From positions 91,856-155,855 of the forward strand of contig RQAP01000047.1 of the NCBI GenBank assembly GCA_008671135.1: a stretch of DNA of 64,000 nucleotides. Reading direction: 5' to 3'. This document shows positions 17,389-25,440 of this stretch, piece after piece; position 1 is the stretch's first letter; every line of letters starts with the position of its first letter. The notes under the pieces are model-generated. The model did no database searches, was not told the DNA's origin, and was given only the letters and a program-made list of their open reading frames with translations. The DNA is from Collinsella aerofaciens (GTDB lineage Bacteria > Actinomycetota > Coriobacteriia > Coriobacteriales > Coriobacteriaceae). The position numbers and the translations under genes were made by a program.

Positions 17389-19458
17389 CTATCGAACCGA
17401 AGAATCGCCCGAGGCCGAAGAGGTATCGGGCTCGTCATAAATCACGCCGAGCACGTCGCGCACGACATGCATCGCGGTATCTGAGCCGCCGCCGCCCTGC
17501 TCCAGGACAGTAGCGATGACATACTTGGGATCATCGGCCGGTGCATAGGCGCAGAACCACGCATATTCGTCCTCGCCGCTTTTCTCGCCCGTGCCCGACT
17601 TGCCGTATACCTGCGGCGTCAGGGTGCCAAAGTGAGCCGCCAGGGACGTCGATGCCGTGTAAATCACATCGTGCATGCCGTTGCGAACAAGAGCCAAATC
17701 CGAATCGCTGTTGATCTTGGCCTCCAGGCGCTTCTTCTTGCCCTTGCCGTTGTACTTATAGGCATCGCCGTCGCCATCGCGCGACACGGCAGACAAAAAC
17801 ACGTGAGGCACGTACTGTTTGCCGCCGTTGGCAAGACCCATATAGGCGCACGCCATCTGCAGGGGCGTCACCAGGATGTCGCCCTGGCCGATGGCAATGT
17901 TGGTCATATCGCCGGCATTCCACTTGCGGTCCTCGGCAGAGGCGTCGGTGAAGTACGACTCTTTCCACTCGGCATCGGGAATACGGCCCGAGCCCTCACT
18001 CGGCAGATCGATACCGCAGGTCTTGCCTAGACCCCAGCGACGAAAGACCTCCTGCAGGCCCTCGGGATGTTGCTCGTCATAAAAGAACGCCTTGCCCATG
18101 TCGTAGAAGACAGGGTCGCACGAGTTGGCGATACCCGACTGCAGCGTCATGGTGCCGTGGCCAGACGTCAGCCAGCAGCGCTTGCCCCAAGCCTTGCCCA
18201 GGCCCGTCCAATAGCCCGTGCAGTTGGTTGTCTGCGTTGAAGTGTAGGTTCCAAACTCAAGACCGGCCAGCGCCGAGAGCGGCTTGATGGTCGAGGCCGA
18301 CATGTACTGTCCGCTAATGGCGCGGTTGAGCAGCGGGTGCGAACCCTTGTCATCATTGAGCTCGGTCCACACGTCGTTTGAGACGCCACCGATAAAGACG
18401 GACGGATCGAACTTGGGCTCGCTCGCCATGCCCAAGATCTCGCCATTGTTGGGATCGAGACACACCACAGCGCCGTTGCCGGCATTGCTGTAGCCAGTGG
18501 TCTTGGCAAGCTCGATAGCGCTCGCCAGCGCCGTCTCACAGGCCTGCTGGATCTTAAGGTCGAGCGTGAGCTTAATGTCGGAGCCGGCCTTCGCGGGCAC
18601 GGCGCCGGCCTGACCGGTCACATTGCCCGAGGCATCGACCTTGACGGTCTGCTCGCCACGAATACCCTGCAGCAGGTTTTCGTAGTAGCTCTCAACGCCC
18701 GCCTGGCCCACGATATCGCCCGACTGGTACGTAATCTTGCCAGCAGAAGCATCATCATCGCCAGAGGTTTTCTTATTCTGGGCCTCGAGCTGCTCGGAGG
18801 TAATGGTGCCGGTATAGCCCAAGATATGACATGCCGTCTCGCCATATGGATACTGGCGCTCGGTACGCTCGGCAATCTTGACGCCCGGGAACTCGCCGGC
18901 ATGCTCCTGAATATAGGCAACCGTGGAGCGACGGACGTCCGTCGCGATGGTATGCAGGCTCTGGGCGCCCTCTGTATTGTCCTGAATATTGCGAAGGACC
19001 GCCACGTAAGGCATTCCAAGCACGTTGGCAAGATGGCGAACCAGAACCTCATCCTCGGCAAGGTCGCGGTAGGCCACGACAGCCAGTGAGGGACGGTTCT
19101 GGACAAGCGCCACGCCATTGCGGTCGAGGATGCGACCGCGCACAGCGGGTGTTGTAACGGTGCGAGTCTGATTACTATTGGCCTGTTTCTCGTAATAGTC
19201 CGACGAGACCATCTGCATGCCCCACAGCTTGACGGCGAGCGCCGCAAACATCGCGCCCACACCCGTGGTGAGGATGGAAAAGCGGCCCTTAAAGGCGGTC
19301 GCCGCGGTATTGCCCTCGCCCTCGGTGGCGCGCGGGGCCGTTCCATGCTGCGTATCGTAGGTAAAACGGGAATCGCCGCGACGCATGATGACCAGCGCGA
19401 CCACGATGGCCACAACCAGCACGATACCGGCGATAATAACCGTCAACTGGGAAGACAT
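17389..19458 (-). CDS. mrdA: Class B penicillin-binding protein 2 (elongation)
   Basis: A 689-residue transpeptidase with motifs SxxK in SASTIKPLS, SxD in IANSCDPVFY, and KSGTGE. A dimerisation domain precedes them (RGRILDRNG). Unusually, two hydrophobic segments are seen: one at residues 7-26 and a second at about 58-80 next to the usual YYEKQANSN start of the periplasmic part. Most PBP2 proteins have only the second. It cross-links peptidoglycan made by RodA. GGGAGG precedes ATG 19458. It is encoded between mreD and rodA. Confidence 0.93.
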   Translation of the reverse strand: MSSQLTVIIAGIVLVVAIVVALVIMRRGDSRFTYDTQHGTAPRATEGEGNTAATAFKGRFSILTTGVGAMFAALAVKLWGMQMVSSDYYEKQANSNQTRTVTTPAVRGRILDRNGVALVQNRPSLAVVAYRDLAEDEVLVRHLANVLGMPYVAVLRNIQDNTEGAQSLHTIATDVRRSTVAYIQEHAGEFPGVKIAERTERQYPYGETACHILGYTGTITSEQLEAQNKKTSGDDDASAGKITYQSGDIVGQAGVESYYENLLQGIRGEQTVKVDASGNVTGQAGAVPAKAGSDIKLTLDLKIQQACETALASAIELAKTTGYSNAGNGAVVCLDPNNGEILGMASEPKFDPSVFIGGVSNDVWTELNDDKGSHPLLNRAISGQYMSASTIKPLSALAGLEFGTYTSTQTTNCTGYWTGLGKAWGKRCWLTSGHGTMTLQSGIANSCDPVFYDMGKAFFYDEQHPEGLQEVFRRWGLGKTCGIDLPSEGSGRIPDAEWKESYFTDASAEDRKWNAGDMTNIAIGQGDILVTPLQMACAYMGLANGGKQYVPHVFLSAVSRDGDGDAYKYNGKGKKKRLEAKINSDSDLALVRNGMHDVIYTASTSLAAHFGTLTPQVYGKSGTGEKSGEDEYAWFCAYAPADDPKYVIATVLEQGGGGSDTAMHVVRDVLGVIYDEPDTSSASGDSSVR

Positions 19459-19471
19459 CTACGGGCCTCCC

Positions 19472-20038
19472 CTATTTGAGCTTGCGGGTCTTGGGCTTAA
19501 AGCGCATACCCGCCTGGCGTCCGCCACGTGCGGAGAATCCATAGCCGGACTGCGGCACGACGCCGGACATCAAAAACGGAATGGCAACCAGACCCGTCAG
19601 GATCGAGGACGGCAGCGCATGGCCGAAGATCGCCACGACAAAGCTCGTCTCCAAACCCATAAACAGCAAGATGATGCTGTAGATCACATTAATGACGAGC
19701 GCAAAGGCGCCCACAGTGACGCCGCGCGCACTCGGGGTACCGCCCGTCTGACCGACGGCGCTGTGCACCAGGGCAAAAGAACCCACGGTCAGCAGAAGCG
19801 ACATAACGCCCACCGGCACGGCAGCGGACAGGTCATAGAACAAGCCGCTGCAAAAACCGCACACGACGGCACGGGTCGGGTCGCCCGAGAACACGCTTAG
19901 GCACACCAGGATAATCATGAAGTTGACGCGACCGCCCGCAATGGAGATCTGCGGTGCCAGGCCTGCCTGCAGCAGCACGCACACAATGGCGGCGATCACA
20001 AACGTGCGGGAGCTCATCCCCTGCTCGTGTAGATCCAT
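19472..20038 (-). CDS. mreD: Rod-shape determining protein MreD
   Basis: About 188 residues with five or six hydrophobic segments; the call rests on topology, size and position between mreC and PBP2. The segments include FVIAAIVCVLLQAGLAPQI and FMIILVCLSVFSGDP, in which the PxRA-like DPTRAVVCGFCSGLFYDL is typical. MreD is a membrane scaffold of the elongasome. Of two ATG codons, 20038 is preferred because the GGGGG ribosome site is too close to 20044. Confidence 0.85.
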   Translation of the reverse strand: MDLHEQGMSSRTFVIAAIVCVLLQAGLAPQISIAGGRVNFMIILVCLSVFSGDPTRAVVCGFCSGLFYDLSAAVPVGVMSLLLTVGSFALVHSAVGQTGGTPSARGVTVGAFALVINVIYSIILLFMGLETSFVVAIFGHALPSSILTGLVAIPFLMSGVVPQSGYGFSARGGRQAGMRFKPKTRKLK

Positions 20039-20049
20039 GGACATGCCCC

Positions 20050-21048
20050 CTATTCGCTCGAGCCGGAATCGGTCGTCTCGGACGTGTCGGAACTGTCATC
20101 CGAGCTCTCGTCCTTCGTCTTGGTCGCAGCATCGCGCGACGTTCCCTGCGGCGTGCTGTTGGCCGTGCTCACGTCCTCATCCGAGGCCGACTGTTCGTCG
20201 GTCAGCGAGGTAATGACCAGCACTTCCTCGTTGTTCTCGGCCGTCGTCTGAGCGCGCACCACAATGGTGTAGTACACATCGTTTGCCGATTTCTCAACCG
20301 ACGAGACGGTGCCGAGCGGTAGACCCTTGGGGAACACGCCACCGATGCCCGAGGTCACGATGATGTCGCCAACCTTAACATCGGAGTCGACGCTCACGTA
20401 CTCAAGACGCAGCGTGCCGTCAGCCTGACCCTGCAGCATGCCCTGGGCGCGCGTGTCCTGCACCATGGCGGACACGCCCGAGTTCTCGTCGCCAATCAAG
20501 CGCACGGTCGACGTTTTGGCCGATACCTCGATAATCTGGCCGATAACACCGGCCGAACTCGTCACAGGCATGTTGATGGTAAGCCCGTCGGCAGAACCCT
20601 TATCAATCGTGACGGTCGAGGTCCAGGCATCGCCCGAGGCACCAACGATACGAGCTGCGGTCGATTTGAGGTTGTAGGTCGACTGCAGGCCGACCAGCCC
20701 CTCCAGACGCTCAGCGGTCTTTTGAGCCTCGGAGAGCTCAGCAACCTTAGAGGTCAGTTCCTCGTTTTGCTTCTTAAGCTCGTCAAGCGTGTCCTGCGAC
20801 GCCGTAAGGTTAGAGAACACGTTGCCGATCGCATTGAAGGGAGCCGCCACAGCCGAACCCACAAAGCGCACCGGCGAGGTAATCGTCGTTACGCCCGAAC
20901 GCACGGCATGAATCGGTCCTGCCTCGCCCTCGCGGATGTAAAACGTGAGCAGCAACACCGAAATCAGGCTGAAAACAATCAACGGGCGCATACCCGTTGA
21001 TTGTCGCTTGGTATTCAGATTTGTGGAGAAACCCGAAGATCGTGCCAA
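20050..21048 (-). CDS. mreC: Rod-shape determining protein MreC
   Basis: A 332-residue protein with an N-terminal membrane anchor (PLIVFSLISVLLLTFYI), a coiled coil at about residues 75-115 (DTLDELKKQNEELTSKVAEL) and the beta-barrel domain (SAGVIGQI, DIIVTSGIGGVFPKGLPLG). The last 60 residues are Ser/Thr/Asp-rich and likely disordered. MreC links cytoplasmic MreB to PBP2. The start is TTG 21048, with AAAGGTGG seven bases upstream. Confidence 0.93.
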   Translation of the reverse strand: MARSSGFSTNLNTKRQSTGMRPLIVFSLISVLLLTFYIREGEAGPIHAVRSGVTTITSPVRFVGSAVAAPFNAIGNVFSNLTASQDTLDELKKQNEELTSKVAELSEAQKTAERLEGLVGLQSTYNLKSTAARIVGASGDAWTSTVTIDKGSADGLTINMPVTSSAGVIGQIIEVSAKTSTVRLIGDENSGVSAMVQDTRAQGMLQGQADGTLRLEYVSVDSDVKVGDIIVTSGIGGVFPKGLPLGTVSSVEKSANDVYYTIVVRAQTTAENNEEVLVITSLTDEQSASDEDVSTANSTPQGTSRDAATKTKDESSDDSSDTSETTDSGSSE

Positions 21049-21069
21049 ATGGAATCCACCTTTTGGAAA

Positions 21070-22113
21070 TTAAGCATTGGTCTGGACGAAGCCGCCATCA
21101 AACGCATTGGCCTCGAGCACGCGGGCGCAGCCGTTAACGACGTTATCGAGTGCCGTGGGGCTGACGTTGACCGAAACGCCGGTCTCATCGCGCAGGCGCA
21201 CGTCGAGACCGCGCAGCAGCGCGCCGCCACCGGTCAGCAATATGCCATAGTACATAAGGTCAGAGGCAAGATCGGGCGGCGTGGCATCGAGGGCGTCTTT
21301 AACGGCCTTGGCCATCTCGTCGAGCGGCTTGTTGAGCGCGCGACGAATCTCCTCGCTCTCGATGCGCACGGTCTTGGGCAGACCCGTGATCACGTCGCGG
21401 CCGTTGACCTCGACGTCGAGCTCGTCCTTGAGCGGCACGGCGGAGCCGACCTTGATCTTGATGTCCTCTGCCGTACGCTCGCCGATGGCCAGGTTGTAGG
21501 CATCGCGAACGTGTGTGAGGATGGCCTGATCGAACTCGTCGCCGGCAATACGGATGGACTGCGAGACGACGATGCCGCCCATAGCGATAACAGCGACCTC
21601 GGTGGTACCGCCACCGATGTCGATGACCATGGAGCCGGTGGGCTCCTCGACGGGCAGGTCGGCGCCGATAGCAGCAGCCATGGGCTCCTCGATCAGGTAG
21701 GCCTGGCGAGCGCCGGCCTGGATCGTGGCCTCAAAGACAGCGCGCTTCTCGACCGACGTGACGCCGGAGGGAACGCAGACGACAACACGCGGACGCGGAG
21801 TCCACGGATAGCGCTTCTCGGACGCCTTGTCGATAAAGTAGCGAAGCATGGCCTCGGTAACGTCGAAGTCGGCGATGACGCCGTCCTTCAGGGGACGAAC
21901 GGCCACAATGTTGCCGGGCGTACGGCCGAGCATGCGCTTTGCCTCGATACCGACCGCCAGGATGCGCTCGTCGTTCTTGTCGATGGCGACGACGGAGGGC
22001 TCGCGGATGACGATGCCCTTGCCGCGCACGGAGACAAGCGTATTTGCGGTGCCGAGGTCGATGGCAAGATCGCCCGCATAGCTACCGAAGAACATATCCA
22101 TCAAAGAAAACAA
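21070..22113 (-). CDS. mreB: Rod-shape determining protein MreB
   Basis: A 347-residue actin homologue that directs lateral wall growth. Phosphate-binding motifs are clear: AIDLGTANTLV near the N-terminus, VIDIGGGTTEVAVI in the middle, and LTGGGALLRGLD near the C-terminus. The TTG at 22113 has AGGAG five bases upstream, which fixes the start. It leads the mreB-mreC-mreD-mrdA-rodA run, implying a rod-shaped or chain-forming cell. Confidence 0.96.
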   Translation of the reverse strand: MFSLMDMFFGSYAGDLAIDLGTANTLVSVRGKGIVIREPSVVAIDKNDERILAVGIEAKRMLGRTPGNIVAVRPLKDGVIADFDVTEAMLRYFIDKASEKRYPWTPRPRVVVCVPSGVTSVEKRAVFEATIQAGARQAYLIEEPMAAAIGADLPVEEPTGSMVIDIGGGTTEVAVIAMGGIVVSQSIRIAGDEFDQAILTHVRDAYNLAIGERTAEDIKIKVGSAVPLKDELDVEVNGRDVITGLPKTVRIESEEIRRALNKPLDEMAKAVKDALDATPPDLASDLMYYGILLTGGGALLRGLDVRLRDETGVSVNVSPTALDNVVNGCARVLEANAFDGGFVQTNA

Positions 22114-22173
22114 CGCAACTCCTGATGTGTTGGATGATTGCTGGAAAACTACTAGCTCATGATACTAGCGCAA

Positions 22174-22206
22174 GCCCGGCACCTCACTTGCGGTGAAGCG
22201 CCGGGC
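22174..22206 (-). terminator. Terminator-like hairpin after the TPR gene
   Basis: Arms 22174-22187 and 22193-22206 form a 14-bp stem with two G-T pairs and a five-base loop, between the TPR-protein gene and mreB. No clear T-run follows on either strand, so it may be a weak terminator or an mRNA end-stabilising structure. Confidence 0.5.
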
Positions 22207-22228
22207 AAAGCTAAATCCCATAAGGTCA

Positions 22229-23533
22229 CTACTGGTTGTCAGCAGCCGAGAAATCCATATCGAGCGAGGAAACGGCCCAGCCGATATGATTGTCGGAGCG
22301 CACGAATTTGACGGTGTACTCCTGCTCGCCGCCCTTGGACAGCGAAGCCTTGACCTTGGCGCTCGTCTCGGTCATGGACTGATCCATGCCCTCGACGGAC
22401 ACGGTGGCGCCCTGCGGAATCGAGGAGATGATCATCGACTTGGCGTCCTCGGACAGACTCGAGGCCAGGCAAGACTCGGCCTTTGCGGTGTCACCGTCGC
22501 CGGCAGCCTGGAACAGATCGGTGATAACCGACTCCTGCGAGGGGAAGCCAAAGCCGCGCGTGTAGGCAAAGCCCAGACCGCCCGCAGCAATCAAAATGAG
22601 CAGAAGCAGCACGATGAAGACTTTGAGACCCGTGTGGCGATGGCGACGACGGACCTTGGCCTGCTTACGATCCTGACGGTCCTGCTGGACCATCTCGGAC
22701 TCGGACAGCGTAAAGAAGCCGGTGTCCGAGGGATCGGGCATAAACTGACCGGTCGCGCCCGTAGGATCGAGCGGATCGACGGCAGGAGCGTCCATCGCGG
22801 GCGCCGGAGCCGTGACCATAGCCGTCTGGGCAGACAGTGCGGCAAGCGAATCATGCACGCGGGCAAGCTCATCGGCCTGCTCGGAAGTGAGCTGGTAGAT
22901 GCCATCGGCAGTAGCGGCGTTAAAGGCGTCGAGTGCGTCGGAGGGACGGCCGGCGGCAGAAAGCGCCTGACCCATGCCGGCATTGAGCGCACGCGTGTCG
23001 TCGCGGGGGCCGGCAAAGTCGATAGCCGTGCGGTAGGTCTCCACGGCATCCGCCGGACGGCCGAGCTTAATGAAGCAACGACCGAGCTCGCCGAGTGCGG
23101 CGGCAGGAGCCGGATTGGCGCCGTCGATGGCAGCTTGACGGAAGGCAGTACCCGCGTTGGCATAGTCGCCCGACTGGAACAGCGCGTTACCCAGGCCGAG
23201 ATAGGCCTTGAACGGCGTGGCATAGGAAGCGTCCTGCGTAGCGGCAGAAAACGCCTGAGCGGCCGTCGTGTAGTCGCCCACGGCGGCGAGAGCCTTTCCG
23301 CGGTTGGTGAGCAGTGCGCCGCGCTTGCCATAGGTGCCGTCGTTGAGGGCGGCGGCATAGGCCTCGGCGGCCTCGGCATACATGCCCAGGTGCATCAAGG
23401 CGTTGCCACGAAGGTGATCGGCCTCGCCCATAATCTCATCGGGAGTTTTTGCCGCCCCAAGCATCTGGGCTGCAGCGGAAAAATCACCCGCGCGGTAAGC
23501 GGCGCGGCCCTGTTGGATCAGCTGGCTATTCAA
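22229..23533 (-). CDS. TPR-repeat membrane protein of unknown function
   Basis: A 434-residue protein. The first 220 residues are tetratricopeptide-like repeats (AAYRAGDFSAAAQMLG, RGNALMHLGMYAEAAEAY, GLGNALFQSGDYANAG). A linker, a basic stretch (RRRHRHTG) and one membrane segment (about residues 305-328) lead to a C-terminal extracytoplasmic domain of about 100 residues. The repeats would be cytoplasmic and could gather partner proteins. Start TTG 23533 follows GGGGACTTCC. A cyclophilin-type isomerase lies directly upstream. The role is unknown. Confidence 0.75.
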   Translation of the reverse strand: MNSQLIQQGRAAYRAGDFSAAAQMLGAAKTPDEIMGEADHLRGNALMHLGMYAEAAEAYAAALNDGTYGKRGALLTNRGKALAAVGDYTTAAQAFSAATQDASYATPFKAYLGLGNALFQSGDYANAGTAFRQAAIDGANPAPAAALGELGRCFIKLGRPADAVETYRTAIDFAGPRDDTRALNAGMGQALSAAGRPSDALDAFNAATADGIYQLTSEQADELARVHDSLAALSAQTAMVTAPAPAMDAPAVDPLDPTGATGQFMPDPSDTGFFTLSESEMVQQDRQDRKQAKVRRRHRHTGLKVFIVLLLLILIAAGGLGFAYTRGFGFPSQESVITDLFQAAGDGDTAKAESCLASSLSEDAKSMIISSIPQGATVSVEGMDQSMTETSAKVKASLSKGGEQEYTVKFVRSDNHIGWAVSSLDMDFSAADNQ

Positions 23534-23544
23534 GGAAGTCCCCT

Positions 23545-24087
23545 TTACTCGTGAACGATCTCGACATGGACGATCTCGTCGCCGGCACGCAGCTGCGAAA
23601 TCACATCGAGACCCTCGATCGTGGTACCAAAGACGGTGTAACCGGAATCGAGGTTATGCTGGGCACCCAGGCAGAAGTAGAACTGCGAACCCGCGGAATC
23701 GGGGTCCATGGAGCGTGCCATGGCAAGGGCACCATCGACATGGCTGTTGCGCGGATTGGTGGCAAACTCGCCCTTGATGCAGTAGCCGGGACCACCGGTA
23801 CCGGGCATGCCGTCAGGGCCCTCAAGACCGGCAGCGACGTCGGCGCCGGACATATCGCGGGTATTGGGGTCGCCGCCCTGAATGACAAAGCCGGGCACAT
23901 AGCGATGGAACTTAAGGCCATCGTAGAAACCCATCGTGGAAAGCTCGCAGAAGTTCGCGACATGAATGGGAGCGCCCTCACCGTCAAACTTGACCTTGAT
24001 GGTACCCTTCGACGTCTCGATAACGGCGCACTCGTCGCCGGCAAGCTGATACTCGGGCGTGTAGAGCTCTTTCTTAAAACCAAACAT
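23545..24087 (-). CDS. Peptidyl-prolyl cis-trans isomerase, cyclophilin type
   Basis: A 180-residue cyclophilin. Family motifs include FYDGLKFHRYVPGFVIQGGD (catalytic Arg and the F/Q pair), MARSMDPDSAGSQFYFCL and YTVFGTTIEGLDV. It has no signal peptide, so it is expected in the cytoplasm and speeds proline isomerisation during folding. ATG 24087 has GGAAGG six bases upstream. It is followed 11 bases later by the TPR gene, so the two are probably one transcript. Confidence 0.93.
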   Translation of the reverse strand: MFGFKKELYTPEYQLAGDECAVIETSKGTIKVKFDGEGAPIHVANFCELSTMGFYDGLKFHRYVPGFVIQGGDPNTRDMSGADVAAGLEGPDGMPGTGGPGYCIKGEFATNPRNSHVDGALAMARSMDPDSAGSQFYFCLGAQHNLDSGYTVFGTTIEGLDVISQLRAGDEIVHVEIVHE

Positions 24088-24194
24088 GTGGTTCCTTCCT
24101 CGTGCGTTTAAAGCATATTTGTACGAATTGTAGCAATAAGCATGCGCTTACATCAATTGCGCACGTAGGTTATGCCGACTATGGCGAACTAATT

Positions 24195-25337
24195 TTAGGA
24201 ACGCTGCTGCGGCTTCCAGGAACCCACATTGGCGTCGTACTGGTTCAGTGCGCTGTTGCCGCCCTGCGCGATGGGCGCCAGGATATCGCTTTGGTGGGAA
24301 CTCATCGACTCACCATCGGGAATGGCCAGCGAGATGTCCCAGCTCTGACAGATCACGTCGACACGCTCGTACATCCACTCGGCAAGCTGCTTTAAGTGGG
24401 CGATGTCATCCGCATAGACCGTATCGTCCTGATACTTAAGGTTGTTGAGCTCATCTTGCGTCTTTTTGATCTGGTCGCGCAGGGCGTAGGCACTCTGCGA
24501 CAGCTCCTGACGGGTGGACAGCGGCGTTCGGAGATAACCGTTGTTAAAGGAATCGATGACCTCGCCAATCTGGTCCTCGTCACCGTAGGACACGATGGTC
24601 TGATACAGACCGTCGAGCCTGGTATAGAGCTGATCATCGGTCAGCACGGTTTCTTCCTGGACCACCTCGGCAGAATCGTCCTGCTTGGTATCGTCCTCGG
24701 TCGCCTCGCCCTTTTGGCGCGTGGGGAAGGTCGTCTGCGCAGCCTGGCCAAACTGGTCGTAGAAGCCAGGCATAACGCCCATGGGATCGGTCGTCACGAA
24801 CCAATAGGCACCGCCGCAAACGACGGCGAGGACCGCAATGATAATGAGCGGCTTGGGGATATGGCGCTTGTGCTTGTGATAGGCGTCCTCGTCGGGGTGC
24901 ACCTTGCGCTTGGGTTTTTGAGCATCGTCATGCAGAGAAACGGGCGTGGGAATATCGACCTTGGGGATACCGAAATCCTTATCGAAAGCCGGCAGCACAC
25001 AGGTCTCATTGGGGTCGGCGGCGTCCGAAAGCACCGCAGCGGCAGAGGCCGGCGCATGCGGCACCTCGGTATCGATCTGCTCTTGCGTTAGGCGCGGAAA
25101 GCCTGCCGTGCGGCCCGCAGCAAGGTCGGATGCGGCCGCGTCCTCGGAGAGGATACCCGGAGCGGGGCGTCCGCATTTGGGGCACGTACGATCATGCGGA
25201 GAAAGACGGGCACCGCAGCCCTCGCAGAACACGAACTCGGTGTGCTCGGGACCGTCGCCCGGGCCGACGTAGGCGTTGCAGTAGGGACAAAACGAGGCGC
25301 CGTCCTCGATAGTCTTAAGGCAATGCGGGCAGATCAC
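24195..25337 (-). CDS. Double zinc-ribbon membrane protein, function unknown
   Basis: Starting at GTG 25337 (GAGG five bases upstream) gives 380 residues beginning ICPHCLKTIEDGASFCPYC. A second ribbon follows (CEGCGARLSPHDRTCPKCG). After a low-complexity region, one membrane segment lies near residue 170 (PLIIIAVLAVVCGGAYWFV). The outer domain, rich in Asp, Glu and Gln, contains predicted helices. Such zinc-ribbon/TM proteins are common orphans in Coriobacteria and Clostridia. No catalytic motif is seen. A longer frame from TTG 25367 is less likely. Confidence 0.75.
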   Translation of the reverse strand: MICPHCLKTIEDGASFCPYCNAYVGPGDGPEHTEFVFCEGCGARLSPHDRTCPKCGRPAPGILSEDAAASDLAAGRTAGFPRLTQEQIDTEVPHAPASAAAVLSDAADPNETCVLPAFDKDFGIPKVDIPTPVSLHDDAQKPKRKVHPDEDAYHKHKRHIPKPLIIIAVLAVVCGGAYWFVTTDPMGVMPGFYDQFGQAAQTTFPTRQKGEATEDDTKQDDSAEVVQEETVLTDDQLYTRLDGLYQTIVSYGDEDQIGEVIDSFNNGYLRTPLSTRQELSQSAYALRDQIKKTQDELNNLKYQDDTVYADDIAHLKQLAEWMYERVDVICQSWDISLAIPDGESMSSHQSDILAPIAQGGNSALNQYDANVGSWKPQQRS

Positions 25338-25440
25338 GGCATCCTCTTTTCGAAGCAATTCAAACAATCGAGGTTAGAGCATAACATCGCCACGGCCCCA
25401 CAGGAGCAAGGCACCAATTCAACATCGCCAGAGCGCGTAG

